Part shown: one piece after another, positions 51,888 to 61,026 of the stretch
How positions within the stretch are numbered: the first letter of the stretch is position 1
Layout of the letters: each line of letters begins with the position of its first letter
NCBI RefSeq assembly: GCF_002112505.1
Contig: NZ_NEHW01000003.1
Location: forward strand, 434,001 to 498,000
Reading direction: 5' to 3'
DNA from: Pseudomonas sp. R28(2017)
GTDB taxonomy: Bacteria > Pseudomonadota > Gammaproteobacteria > Pseudomonadales > Pseudomonadaceae
DNA: 64,000 bases
Program-made: the position numbers and the translations under genes
The notes under the pieces: generated by a model
Seen by the model: the letters and a program-made list of their open reading frames with translations, nothing else
Database searches by the model: none
What the model was told of the DNA's origin: nothing

Positions 51888-53564
51888 TCAGAATGCCTTG
51901 GCCAGGTCGATCACCAGCGCCCGGTAGCCAACCGAGCCAGGCTGGCGGCTGTGGACCTTGAGTTCCACCAATACCTCCTGGGTGCCACGACGCACTTCAT
52001 TGAGCACCGTGGTGGTCAGTTTCTCGGGCGTGAGGAAATTCACCGATGCCGAATAGATGAACTGTGTGTCGGTCTCCGGCCGGTAGGCCACCACCGAGGT
52101 CACCGGGCTGTACCACTCGTCGCCGCGTTCCTTGCCGTACTCCCACACCTGCTCCACCCTGCCCTTGGCTTCATCGATCTTGTACTCGACCGCCCGGCTG
52201 TAGTTTCCGCTCAGCTTGGTCGGCGCAAAGTCGCGCCCCCAGCCGTTGTCGAACACGGTCAGTGTACCTTTGCCGGTAAGCCAGGCGGTGTGCTGGGTCC
52301 AGGACCAGTCGAAGCCTTCGCTCTCGACCGGGGTCAGCACCTTCTCGCGCAGATGCTGCGGCCAGCCTTGTGGCGAAGCGAGAATCCACTTCACCTGCTT
52401 GTCTCGCCCGATCTTCACCACGCCCTGATGCCGCGCTGAAACGATAATGCTGTCGTCATCGGCGTCGTAGTCAATGGCATTGACGTGTGCCCAGTTACGC
52501 CCGGTGCCTACCCCCGGGGTATCGCCGAACGGCAAGTTGCCTTCGGCCAGTTCGTTGGCCAGCCGGTCATCCTGTTTCTGCACGCCTTCGGGCAGCTGGA
52601 TGGCCGCCTTGCCCAGGGTTTCCAGCAGGTCGCCGCGATAGGGATCGAGGATCTGGTTCAGGTCCCAGAAGTCCAGTACGTCGCCTGCTTCGCTGACCTC
52701 GATGATGTGGTCGCGGATCGAGCGTACCCGCTTGCCATCCGGGCGACGGTAGTCGCTGGTGCCGACTCGCAGCAGGTAGGTGCCGTTGCTGGTTTCGCGG
52801 ATCTCGTGGGAGAAGTCGGCAAACTTGTCCGGCAGGGTGCGCTGCCAGATGCGCCGGCCGAGCAGGTCGTACTTGGAGTAGGTCTGGCCCTGGCCCCAGA
52901 TCAGCTTGCCGTCGCGGGTCTGCTGGAAGCCCATGGTCCCGCCCAGGCCGTCGCGACGGTTGGAATCGTGGATCTGCTCGATATCCAGGTACCAGCGCAC
53001 ATCACCGTTGCTGTCGGCGATCCAGTTGTTGCCGACCTGGTCCCACTCGGCAGCGCCGCCCAGGCCGTTCCACTTGAAGGCGCGGCCGCCGGGGATGTCA
53101 CCTTGCAGGTGGTTGAACAGGTACAGGCGCTGCTCGAAGCCTGGCGCCACCTTGACCGGTTCCACCTGCGGCAGTGCGGCCGTCTGTTTCGCCACCACCG
53201 GCAGGCGCACGGCCGGGGCGTAGATCTGGTACTGCTCGCGGATGCGCTCGCCGTCGAGCTTGTAGGTCACTTCCACCTGGTTGACGTGATCCGGGTACAG
53301 GCCGAATACCGGGATGCCGCCATAGGTCCACAGCGAGCGTTCGGACACCTCGTAGGTGATGTCCACACCGCGCTCGCCCTTGCCGCGCACCCGCACATGG
53401 GCGGCGCTCAGGCTGCGACCACCGTCGCGGATGATCGCGGTCAGCGGTGCCAGGCGGTAGGGGTTGACCACCACATCGCCGAGCAGCGCCTCGCCGCGCT
53501 CGGGGACTTTGGCAGTGAGGCAGGCGCCTTCAGGCAGCGCGGGGGTTTCGGTCTTGGCATTCAT
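51888..53564 (-). CDS. astA: Aryl-sulfate sulfotransferase
   Basis: Arylsulfate sulfotransferase (ASST family) that moves sulfate from one phenolic ester to another phenol. The 558-residue beta-propeller protein has family segments WGQGQTYSKYDLLGRRIWQ, DFSHEIRETSNGTYLL, GRNWAHVNAIDYDADDDSIIVSARHQG and SWTQHTAW. No signal peptide is visible (it begins MNAKTETPALPEGACL), unlike enterobacterial AssT, so it is probably cytoplasmic. Start ATG 53564 after AAGGAG. It lies 17 bases after sftP. It contains one Cys and one internal Met. P. putida S-313 has an equivalent astA in its sft/ats locus. Confidence 0.93.
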   Translation of the reverse strand: MNAKTETPALPEGACLTAKVPERGEALLGDVVVNPYRLAPLTAIIRDGGRSLSAAHVRVRGKGERGVDITYEVSERSLWTYGGIPVFGLYPDHVNQVEVTYKLDGERIREQYQIYAPAVRLPVVAKQTAALPQVEPVKVAPGFEQRLYLFNHLQGDIPGGRAFKWNGLGGAAEWDQVGNNWIADSNGDVRWYLDIEQIHDSNRRDGLGGTMGFQQTRDGKLIWGQGQTYSKYDLLGRRIWQRTLPDKFADFSHEIRETSNGTYLLRVGTSDYRRPDGKRVRSIRDHIIEVSEAGDVLDFWDLNQILDPYRGDLLETLGKAAIQLPEGVQKQDDRLANELAEGNLPFGDTPGVGTGRNWAHVNAIDYDADDDSIIVSARHQGVVKIGRDKQVKWILASPQGWPQHLREKVLTPVESEGFDWSWTQHTAWLTGKGTLTVFDNGWGRDFAPTKLSGNYSRAVEYKIDEAKGRVEQVWEYGKERGDEWYSPVTSVVAYRPETDTQFIYSASVNFLTPEKLTTTVLNEVRRGTQEVLVELKVHSRQPGSVGYRALVIDLAKAF

Positions 53565-53581
53565 GGCAAAGCTCCTTGTGC

Positions 53582-55918
53582 TCAGAAGTCGTAACGGGCG
53601 GTGGCGCCGAAGGTGCGCGGGGTACCGAGCACGCCGGCATAACCACCGTTGGCGGAGTTCCACAGGCTGGTGAAATAGGTCTTGTCGCCGGCGTTCTTCA
53701 CCCACAGCGACAGGTCGACCACGCCGTCGCCCTGGTCCAGGCGCACACCGGCTGAGAGGTTGACCAGCGCGTAGCTGGGGATCTGGCCGAAGTCGGAATC
53801 GTCGATGGTGCCCACGGCTTTTGAACGGAACGCGTAGCTGGCCGTGACATAGGGCTCGACGTGCTGGCTGGCCTGCCACTTGTATTCGCCGTTGAGGTTG
53901 GCGATGTACTTGGAGGCGCCGACCACCTGGTGGCCGGACAGGTCGCAGGTGGCGGTGGCATTGGCCAGGCTCACCTCAGGCGGGCATGGAGCATCCTTGT
54001 AGTCGGTGTAGCGCACGTCATTCCACGAACCATTGAAGTTGACCGTCAGGCCGCGGATCGGCAGCGCCGTGGCTTCGAATTCCAGCCCGCGCGAGCGCAC
54101 GCTGCCGGCGTTGGCCAGGTACTGCACGCGGTTGATCTGGTCGTAGACGTTGGCCTGATAACCGTGCACCTCGGCCCAGAACAGGTTGGTATTGAGCTGC
54201 AGGCGGTCGTCGAACAGCGAGCTTTTCAGGCCCAGTTCGGCGTTGTTGACCCGCTCGGTACCGACCAGCAGCGAGTCGGTACCCAAGCGTGGCGCGGCAC
54301 CGACCGTGAGGTTGATACCGCCGGACTTCTCACCGTGGGTGAGGGTGGCATAACCGAGCAGTTGCTCGTTGAAGCGGTAGCTCAGGCCCAGCAGGCCGGA
54401 GGGGCTGAAGCTGTACTGGTTGAGGTCACCCGAGTCGTACGCCCCTACCCTGCCCTGGCGCGCAGCGGCGGCGGCCCCGGTCACGGCGGCTCCGCCGGTT
54501 GGCGCATCGCGGGTCACCCAGGCGCTCTTTTCCTCGTAGGTGCCGCGGATACCGGCGGTGAAGTCCAGGCGGTCGGTAAGGTGCCAGGTACCTTGGGCGA
54601 ACAGCGCGTAGCTGTCGGTATCGATATGGCCGTTGCCGATGGTATTGACGTTGGCCAGGGCGCCCGCCGGGGTGATGTTCCAGATGTCGGCCTGGGGGCC
54701 GTAATACGTGAAGGACTTGTTGTCTAGGTCCTGCTTGAAGTAGTACGCGCCGAGCACATAGTCGAACAAGCCACCGGTAGGCGAAGCCAGGCGGATTTCC
54801 TGGGAGTATTGCTTGTCGCGTACCGACACCCCCGCGCTGTAGAACACCGGCACATCGAGGCCGTCGTCGTTGCGCGGGGTGAAATCCCACCAGCGATAGG
54901 CGCTGATCGAGGTCAGGGTGAAGTCGTTGGGCAGGGTCCAGTTGGCCTCCACCGAGGTCCCACCCTGGAACACCGTCACCTGTTGATCGGCATCGAAGTT
55001 GACCTTGCGGTCCTTGCCCGACACCAGCGTGGCGCCCGCCTGGGCGGCCAGGCTCTCGTAGCGGTTGACGCCGTTGATGGTCGGCCCGGTGCTGTACAGG
55101 CTGAGGATGCCGTTGTTGGAGTCTTCCTCGTTGTATTCGCCGATCCAGCGCAGGTTGAAGGTTTCGCTCGGCTCGAACAGCAACTGGGTACGAAAGCCCT
55201 GGCGCTTGCCGCCGTTGAGATCATCACCGTTGTGGATGTTCTTCACATAGCCATCGTCCTCGGTGTGATAGGCACTGATGCGCCCGGCCAGCGTCTCGGT
55301 GATCGGCCCGGAGTAGCTGCCCTGGGTCTGCAGGTAGCCATCCTCGCCAATCGATTGCTGGATGCTCCCCTCCGGGTGGAAGGTCGGTTTGCGCGTGGTG
55401 ATGTTCAGCACGCCTGCCGTGGTGTTCTTGCCGAACAGCGTGCCCTGCGGGCCGCGCAGCACTTCCAGCTGCTCGACGTCGAGCAGGTCGAACACGGCCA
55501 TGCCCGGGCGGCCCAGGTAGACGTTGTCCAGGTAGATGCCGACGCTGCCTTCCAGGCCATCGCTGGCCGGGTTGTTGCCCAGGCCACGAATCGAGATGCT
55601 CGACTGGCGTGCATGCACATAGGCGACGTTGGTGCTGGGCACCAGCTGTTGCAAATCCTGCACACGGTAGATGCGCTGGGTTTCCAGGGTTTCGCTGCTG
55701 AGCACGCTGATCGGCGTGGGCACGCTCTGGGCGGTTTCTTCACGGCGGCGGGCATTGACCGTGACCGTGCCGAGCTTGGCCTCCTGCTCTACAGCCGGGG
55801 TAACGCTGACGGGCTCTTCGGCGAAGCTGCCGTTGGATGCTGCCAGCAACACGCCGGCGGCCAAGGGTTGCAAGGTGAAACGCGACGCGCGCGCAGGCCA
55901 ACGGGAAAGTCCGGACAT
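53582..55918 (-). CDS. sftP: TonB-dependent outer-membrane receptor SftP
   Basis: TonB-dependent receptor, 778 residues, with a signal-like N-terminus (FTLQPLAAGVLLAASNGSFA), plug domain (QRIYRVQDLQQLVPSTNVAYV, SISIRGLGNN, VEQLEVLRGPQGTLFGKNTTAGVLNI) and a barrel ending RTFGATARYDF. In P. putida S-313 SftP is controlled by SftR and serves sulfate-ester use. It has only one internal Met; its two Cys (in CPPEVSL...ATCDLSG) probably form a disulfide in an outer loop. Co-transcribed with astA. Confidence 0.93.
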   Translation of the reverse strand: MSGLSRWPARASRFTLQPLAAGVLLAASNGSFAEEPVSVTPAVEQEAKLGTVTVNARRREETAQSVPTPISVLSSETLETQRIYRVQDLQQLVPSTNVAYVHARQSSISIRGLGNNPASDGLEGSVGIYLDNVYLGRPGMAVFDLLDVEQLEVLRGPQGTLFGKNTTAGVLNITTRKPTFHPEGSIQQSIGEDGYLQTQGSYSGPITETLAGRISAYHTEDDGYVKNIHNGDDLNGGKRQGFRTQLLFEPSETFNLRWIGEYNEEDSNNGILSLYSTGPTINGVNRYESLAAQAGATLVSGKDRKVNFDADQQVTVFQGGTSVEANWTLPNDFTLTSISAYRWWDFTPRNDDGLDVPVFYSAGVSVRDKQYSQEIRLASPTGGLFDYVLGAYYFKQDLDNKSFTYYGPQADIWNITPAGALANVNTIGNGHIDTDSYALFAQGTWHLTDRLDFTAGIRGTYEEKSAWVTRDAPTGGAAVTGAAAAARQGRVGAYDSGDLNQYSFSPSGLLGLSYRFNEQLLGYATLTHGEKSGGINLTVGAAPRLGTDSLLVGTERVNNAELGLKSSLFDDRLQLNTNLFWAEVHGYQANVYDQINRVQYLANAGSVRSRGLEFEATALPIRGLTVNFNGSWNDVRYTDYKDAPCPPEVSLANATATCDLSGHQVVGASKYIANLNGEYKWQASQHVEPYVTASYAFRSKAVGTIDDSDFGQIPSYALVNLSAGVRLDQGDGVVDLSLWVKNAGDKTYFTSLWNSANGGYAGVLGTPRTFGATARYDF

Positions 55919-56022
55919 GCAGATGCTCCTTGAGGCATGGGCCCTGGGCGAGCATTTCCGTTGGCGGAACCGAATCGCGGTCAGATGGGCTTATATTCTT
56001 TTAAGAGATATAAATATTTGTA

Positions 56023-56046
56023 ATTCATATTTTGTGGAATAAGTGA
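56023..56046. promoter_or_regulatory. Candidate SftR/CysB site between sftP and sftR
   Basis: AT-rich intergenic DNA with the inverted repeat ATTC-N10-GAAT (56023-56040), overlapping ATAAGTGA (56039-56046), an eight-base word repeated at 59384-59391 in the atsR/atsB control region. The position between divergent genes suits a LysR-type regulator. Confidence 0.4.
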
Positions 56047-56111
56047 CTCCCTTTATAAGGTGGGTAACCCACTTCATCAATTGCATTCGACCGAAAGTTT
56101 TCATGTAGAAA

Positions 56112-57026
56112 ATGCATATCGACCTCCGCCAGCTCCGCCACTTCATCGCCCTTGTCGAGCACCGCAGCTTCGTCGCCGCAGCGGCTGCGGTGAACCTGTC
56201 GCAATCGGCCTTCAGCCGCAGCATCCAGACCCTGGAGCACAACATCGGCTGCCGCCTGGTCGACCGCGCCAGCAAGGAACTCTCCCCTACCCGCCAAGGG
56301 TTGCTGGTGCTGGAGCACTCGCGGCGCCTGGTGCATGGCGCGCACAACCTGGTCAACGAGATCCATCAGTTCAACGGCGCCACCACAGGTGTGGTGCGCT
56401 TCGGCTCCGGCCCGGCACCCGCCGGCGGCCTGGTGCCACGGGCGGTGGCACGCTTCGTCGCCGAGTACCCGGCGGCGCGCACCTGTTTCCAGGTGGATAA
56501 CTGGCAGGCGCTGAACCGCAAGCTGATCGCCGAGGAAATCGAGTTCTTCGTTGCCGACACCCGCCAGTTCGAGTCCGACCCGGATTACCGCGTGCACAAG
56601 CTGGCACCGCAGCGCTGGCACTTCTGCTGCCGGGCCGGGCACCCGCTGACCGAGCAGGCCGAGGTACGTGCACGGGATGTGTTCGACTACCCCCTGGCGA
56701 CCACTTTCCGCCCGCCGAACATCCGCAAGATCCTCAGCGACCTCAGCGGGCGCCAGGATTTTCTGCCGACGGTGGAGTGCGAGCATGGCTATGCGCTGCT
56801 GAACGTGGTGATGCATTCGGACACCATTGGCATCGCCTGCAATGCCAACTTGCGGCCTTACCAGATGGAGCGGGGACTGGTGGCGTTGCAACTGGTGGAC
56901 CTGGCACCGGAGCAGGAAGAGGCGTTCTACACCCGCTATGGGGTGGTGAGCCGGGTGGGATATGGCTTGTCGCCACTGGCGCAGGGGTTGGTCAGGCAGC
57001 TGATTGCCTGTGACACCGAGATCTGA
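56112..57026 (+). CDS. sftR: LysR-type regulator of sulfate-ester genes SftR
   Basis: LysR-type regulator, 304 residues: N-terminal helix-turn-helix (DLRQLRHFIALVEHRSFVAAAAAVNLSQSAFSRSIQTLE) and C-terminal substrate-binding fold. Divergent from sftP-astA. In P. putida S-313 the equivalent SftR activates sftP, astA, atsK and the ats transporter when sulfate esters are present, probably below CysB in the hierarchy. Identity rests on family plus exact locus context. Confidence 0.9.
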   Translation: MHIDLRQLRHFIALVEHRSFVAAAAAVNLSQSAFSRSIQTLEHNIGCRLVDRASKELSPTRQGLLVLEHSRRLVHGAHNLVNEIHQFNGATTGVVRFGSGPAPAGGLVPRAVARFVAEYPAARTCFQVDNWQALNRKLIAEEIEFFVADTRQFESDPDYRVHKLAPQRWHFCCRAGHPLTEQAEVRARDVFDYPLATTFRPPNIRKILSDLSGRQDFLPTVECEHGYALLNVVMHSDTIGIACNANLRPYQMERGLVALQLVDLAPEQEEAFYTRYGVVSRVGYGLSPLAQGLVRQLIACDTEI

Positions 57027-57039
57027 GGGGCCAAAAGGC

Positions 57040-57128
57040 CCCTGTGGGAGCGGGCTTGCCCGCGAACACCGGCAGAGCCGGTGCCATCCATCGCGGTGCC
57101 GGCTTCGCGGGCAAGCCCGCTCCCACAG
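57040..57128. repeat. REP pair, outward orientation
   Basis: Copies GGGAGCGGGCTTGCCCGCG then CGCGGGCAAGCCCGCTCCC, in the opposite relative orientation to most pairs in the window. Located between convergent sftR and atsK. Confidence 0.9.
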
Positions 57129-57144
57129 AAGTACCCTACAGAGC

Positions 57145-58050
57145 TCATGCCTTGTGGATAGTCCGGCTCAACTGCCCATCAACACCAACCGGCACCTCGC
57201 CGGCCAGGGTCACACGGCGCACCACCCGCGGCTGGGTACCGTAGTCATCCACCGCATAATGCTGCGTGGCGCGGTTATCCCAGATCGCCACATCCCCCGC
57301 CTGCCAGCGCCAGCGCACGGTGTTCTCCAGCCGCGTCACATGCCCCTGCAGTACCGCGAACAGGTGCTGCGAGTCGGCCAATGAATAGCCCTTGATGCGC
57401 TTCACGAAGTGCCCCAGCTGCAACGCCCGTTCCCCACTGATCGGGTGCACCCGCACCACCGGGTGCTCGGTTTCGTACACGGTCGAGGTGAACACCTTGC
57501 GATAACGCTCAAGCTTCGCCGGGTCGACATCGGGCTTGATGCTCGCATAATCGTATTCATTGCTGTGCACCGCCCACAGTTTGTCGGCCAGCTCGCGCAG
57601 CGGCTCGGGCAGCTCCTGGTAGGCCGCCGCCGTGTTGGCCCACACGGTATCGCCACCGGAAGCCGGCGCCACCACGCTGCGCAGGATCGAGGCTTTGGGG
57701 TAGGCATCGACGAAGGTCACGTCGGTGTGCCAGGAGTTGGCCCGCTGGCCTTCGGCGCCGTCCAGCTGCAGCAGGTAGCTGGTGCCATCCACCACCGGTA
57801 CGGTGGGGTGGGCGACCGGTTCGCCGAGCAGCTTGGCAAAGCCTTCCTGGTTCAGGTCGTCCAGGTGGGTCTGGCCACGGAAGAAGATCACCTTGTGTTT
57901 CACCAGGGCGGCCTGGATGGCGTCAACGATGGCGGCATCCAGGTCGGCGGACAGCTTCAGCCCACGGATTTCGGCGCCGATGCGGCCGGCAACCGGGTGG
58001 ATGTCGAGTTCGAGGGCGTGTGGCGCTAAGGCCTGTGCGGCATTGCTCAT
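57145..58050 (-). CDS. atsK: 2-oxoglutarate-dependent alkylsulfatase AtsK
   Basis: Fe(II)/2-oxoglutarate dioxygenase that oxidatively cleaves alkyl sulfates to aldehyde and sulfate; related to TauD. The 301-residue length and the metal ligands H108, D110 (NSWHTDVTF) and H264 (ATQHYAVDDY), with R275 and R279, coincide with P. putida S-313 AtsK. The ATG at 58050 (MSNAAQALAPHALELD) is used; the frame runs seven codons further. It contains no cysteine and no internal methionine. It follows atsR by 36 bases in the same operon. Confidence 0.97.
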   Translation of the reverse strand: MSNAAQALAPHALELDIHPVAGRIGAEIRGLKLSADLDAAIVDAIQAALVKHKVIFFRGQTHLDDLNQEGFAKLLGEPVAHPTVPVVDGTSYLLQLDGAEGQRANSWHTDVTFVDAYPKASILRSVVAPASGGDTVWANTAAAYQELPEPLRELADKLWAVHSNEYDYASIKPDVDPAKLERYRKVFTSTVYETEHPVVRVHPISGERALQLGHFVKRIKGYSLADSQHLFAVLQGHVTRLENTVRWRWQAGDVAIWDNRATQHYAVDDYGTQPRVVRRVTLAGEVPVGVDGQLSRTIHKA

Positions 58051-58086
58051 GGTCGTGGTCCTTGCGGTCATGGTCGGGTTGTGGGT

Positions 58087-59124
58087 TCAGCGGGCGGCCT
58101 GCACGGCCTGTTGGTGTTGCAGTGCGCTATCGAGGAAGCGCGGCTCGATCCACTCGGAAACCTGGAAGCCGCGGCGGATCAGGCGCTCGCGGGCAGCCAG
58201 GTCGACGCCCTGCTGCAACTGGGCGACAAAGTCGGCGTCCAGCCGTGGATCGAAGTAATGGGCGAGGTCTTCCTGGGCCAGGTCATCACTGAGGATGCTG
58301 CGTGGCCAATTGGCGTTGCTGGCCACCAGGTCGACGTAGGCGTCGCGGTTGTGCTCGTCGCGCAGCCAGCTGGTGGCCTGCTCCTGGGCATTGACCAGGC
58401 GCTGTACCAGATCGGGGTACTTGCGGATGAAATCGCCCGTGCCGAGCAATACCGCCTGGGTGCTGCCGGCACCTGCCAGATCGCGGGAATTGACCGGCAA
58501 CTCGACCAGCCCGCGCTCACGCAGCGACAGCAGGCTGGACAGGCCCCAGGTGGCGTCGATCTGTTTGGCGGCCAGCGCCGCGTTGGCGGCGTTGAAATCC
58601 AGGTTGATCACTTTCAGGTCACGCTCGGACAGCCCTTGGCTGGCCAACGCGCTGGCGAACGACAGCTGGTTGGCGGTGCCGCGGAACACCGCCACACGCT
58701 TGCCCTTGAGGTCGTGCAGGGTCTTGATGCCGGAGCCCGGTACCACGCCCAGGTAGCTCTTCACCCCACGCACGCCGGCTGACAGCACGCGGGTATCGAG
58801 GCCATTGGCCTTGCCGACGATCGCCGCCAGGTCGCCCAGGTAGGCGAAGTCGGCCTGGCCGTTGGCCAGGGCTTCGTTGACCACAGGGCCTGCGCCCTTG
58901 AAGAAGTGCCAGTCGATACGGATGCCGTCTTTGGCGAATTCCTTTTCCAGCAGTTGCTGGTCACGCAGCACATCGACCACGCCGCCAGCACTGTGCTTGC
59001 TGCCAGCGCTCAGGTCAGGCACGGCGATGCGGATGCTCTCTGGCTTGGCCGGCTCGGCAGCGTGGGCGCCCAGGCTGAAGGCCAGACCGAGGGCGGTGAT
59101 CAGGTGGCGCAGTGGGGTTTTCAT
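58087..59124 (-). CDS. atsR: Sulfate-ester binding periplasmic protein AtsR
   Basis: ABC-type binding protein of the nitrate/sulfonate/taurine group, 345 residues with signal peptide (PLRHLITALGLAFSLGAHA). Segments IRIAVPDLSAGSKHSAGG, FAYLGDLAAIVGKANGLDTR and KGKRVAVFRGTANQLSFASALASQG are typical. It has no cysteine and no internal methionine. Divergent from atsB, whose product it serves; co-transcribed with atsK. Confidence 0.94.
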   Translation of the reverse strand: MKTPLRHLITALGLAFSLGAHAAEPAKPESIRIAVPDLSAGSKHSAGGVVDVLRDQQLLEKEFAKDGIRIDWHFFKGAGPVVNEALANGQADFAYLGDLAAIVGKANGLDTRVLSAGVRGVKSYLGVVPGSGIKTLHDLKGKRVAVFRGTANQLSFASALASQGLSERDLKVINLDFNAANAALAAKQIDATWGLSSLLSLRERGLVELPVNSRDLAGAGSTQAVLLGTGDFIRKYPDLVQRLVNAQEQATSWLRDEHNRDAYVDLVASNANWPRSILSDDLAQEDLAHYFDPRLDADFVAQLQQGVDLAARERLIRRGFQVSEWIEPRFLDSALQHQQAVQAAR

Positions 59125-59377
59125 GGCAAGGCTCCTTGGCAGGCTGCCACCGGCGATGGCCGGCGCTTTGGCCAGAAGCTAGGCAGGTCTGGTTAGAACC
59201 TACAAAGATCAAAATTTCATTTTTTAGTAACTGAAAGACATAAATGAGGAACCATGCGGGGCGCGGGGGGGCTTGCGGGAAACGCATGGAAAATATGAGC
59301 AAAACGCAATGACAAGGGGGTTCCGCATGCATGGCTTGCATGCTCTTATCTCTTGAAAGTCACTTGTGTGAATTTTT

Positions 59378-59393
59378 AATTCCATAAGTGAAT
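59378..59393. promoter_or_regulatory. Candidate regulatory site between atsR and atsB
   Basis: AATTCCATAAGTGAAT contains ATTC-N7-GAAT and the word ATAAGTGA (59384-59391), shared with the sftP/sftR region. It lies about 30-45 bases before the atsB start. The rest of the 297-base gap (59125-59421) is AT-rich and has no gene. Confidence 0.4.
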
Positions 59394-59421
59394 AACATTG
59401 GAACGCTTCGAGAGATGGCCG

Positions 59422-61026
59422 ATGAATGGAGTTCTGAGCAGGAATCGGGGGGGGCCGCTGCACGGCCCATTCGCGGCGCAAGGCCGCTCCCACAGGGCCC
59501 GCATCCTCTCCGGGAAGCGGGCTCTACCTTGGTTGCTGCCAGCGTTGATTGCGCTGCTGTGGGTGGTGGCGAGCCGGCAGCACTGGATGAGCGAGCAGAT
59601 CCTGCCGGCACCGTCGCTGGTGTGGCAGAGCGCGCTGGAGTTTGGCTCCGGTGAGCTCTGGGGGCACTTGTGGATAAGTCTGCAGCGGCTGCTCTGGGGG
59701 CTGTTGGCGGGCATCAGCAGCGGCTTGCTGCTCGGCACCTGGCTGGGCACCTCACGCCATGCGCAGACCTTGGTGCTGCCGACCTTCGTGGCCTTGGCGC
59801 AGATCCCCACCCTGGCCTGGATCCCGCTGTTCATGCTGTTCTTCGGTATCGGCGAACTGCTCAAGCTGGTGGTGCTGGTGAAGGCGGTGGTGGTGCCGGT
59901 CACCTTGCACACCCTGGTTGGCGTGCGCGATGCCCAGCCCAAGCTGCGCGAAGCCGCCGCCGCCCTGCGCCTGCCACGCCATCTGTTGTTCCTGCGCCTG
60001 CTGCTGCCGGCCGCCCTGCCCGCCTTCCTCACCGGCGTGCGCCTGGCCCTGGCGACTGGCTGGACCTCGTTGCTGGCCGTTGAATTGCTGGCCTCCAGCG
60101 AAGGCATCGGTTACCTGATGGTCTGGGGCCGGCAGCTGTTCATGCTCGACCTGGTGCTGTTGTGCATCCTGGTGATCGGCCTGGTCGGCGCGCTGCTGGA
60201 ACGTGGCTTCTCGACCCTGGAAAAGCGCCTGCTGTACTGGCCGCAACCGGCCACCGGCGAACAACAGCGCGGGCCCATTCCTCGGGGCTGGCAAAGCCTG
60301 CTGCTCCCGGCGGCACTGCTGGCGCTGTGGCAGGCCAGCAACAGCTTCGGCTGGGTCGACCCGAACATCCTCACTTCCCCGCTGAACGTATTGCACACAC
60401 TGTTCAGCGGCCTGGCCGATGGTTCGCTGCCAGAGGCCATGCTGCTGAGCCTGCAGCGCACCCTGACCGGCCTGCTCCTGGGCGGCGGCGCCGGCTTGCT
60501 CAGCGGGCTGTTGCTGGGGCTGTCCCACCACGCAGAACGCCTTTTCGGGCCAAGCTTTTCGGCCCTGCGCCAGGTGGCACTGTTCGCCTGGGTACCCTTG
60601 CTCACCGCCTGGTTCGGCCTGGGCGAAGGGGCCAAGAACGTGTTCGTCGGCCTGGCTGCATTCTTTCCACTGCTGATCGCCACCCAACGTGGTATCGCCA
60701 GCCTGTCGCCACAACTGGGCGAGGCGGCCCGCACGCTACGCCTGAACCTGTGGCAACGCCTGCGCCTGCTGGTGTTGCCGGGTGCTGCCCCGGCCATTTT
60801 TGCCGGCCTGCGCCTGTCGCTGATCTATGCCTGGCTCGGCACCATCGGCGCCGAGTACTTCATGCCCTCGGACGGCGGCATCGCCAGCCTGATGATCGGC
60901 GCCCAGCAACTGTTCCGCATGGACCAGGTCATGGCCGCGATGGTCCTGATCGGCCTGGTCGGCGCCCTGCTCGGCGCCCTCGGTCAACGCCTCGAATCGC
61001 GCGCCACGCGCTGGAGAACCGCATGA
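59422..61026 (+). CDS. atsB: Sulfate-ester ABC transporter double permease AtsB
   Basis: A 534-residue fusion of two ABC permease domains in one chain. The first (about 37-275) has its coupling loop at LREAAAALRLPRHLLFLRLLLPAALPAFLTG; the second (about 290-530) at LGEAARTLRLNLWQRLRLLVLPGAAPAIFAG. Each half is related to SsuC/TauC. The start is uncertain: ATG 59422 (MNGVLSRNRGG) or TTG 59398. The first 35 residues are encoded partly by a REP-like sequence and are not membrane-like. Overlaps atsC (ATGA). Confidence 0.92.
   Translation: MNGVLSRNRGGPLHGPFAAQGRSHRARILSGKRALPWLLPALIALLWVVASRQHWMSEQILPAPSLVWQSALEFGSGELWGHLWISLQRLLWGLLAGISSGLLLGTWLGTSRHAQTLVLPTFVALAQIPTLAWIPLFMLFFGIGELLKLVVLVKAVVVPVTLHTLVGVRDAQPKLREAAAALRLPRHLLFLRLLLPAALPAFLTGVRLALATGWTSLLAVELLASSEGIGYLMVWGRQLFMLDLVLLCILVIGLVGALLERGFSTLEKRLLYWPQPATGEQQRGPIPRGWQSLLLPAALLALWQASNSFGWVDPNILTSPLNVLHTLFSGLADGSLPEAMLLSLQRTLTGLLLGGGAGLLSGLLLGLSHHAERLFGPSFSALRQVALFAWVPLLTAWFGLGEGAKNVFVGLAAFFPLLIATQRGIASLSPQLGEAARTLRLNLWQRLRLLVLPGAAPAIFAGLRLSLIYAWLGTIGAEYFMPSDGGIASLMIGAQQLFRMDQVMAAMVLIGLVGALLGALGQRLESRATRWRTA
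59461..59498. repeat. REP-like sequence inside the atsB 5' end
   Basis: CCATTCGCGGCGCAAGGCCG followed by CTCCCACAGGGCCC resembles the REP variant with core GCGGC(A/G)CAAGGCCGCTCC common in P. putida genomes. It is a single copy and lies within the N-terminal codons of atsB if the ATG at 59422 is used. Confidence 0.65.

Noticed and set aside
59224..60107. Minus-strand frames in and after the atsR/atsB gap as additional small genes
   Set aside because: They lack ribosome sites and family resemblance, and overlap the control region and atsB; the gap is better explained as divergent promoters.
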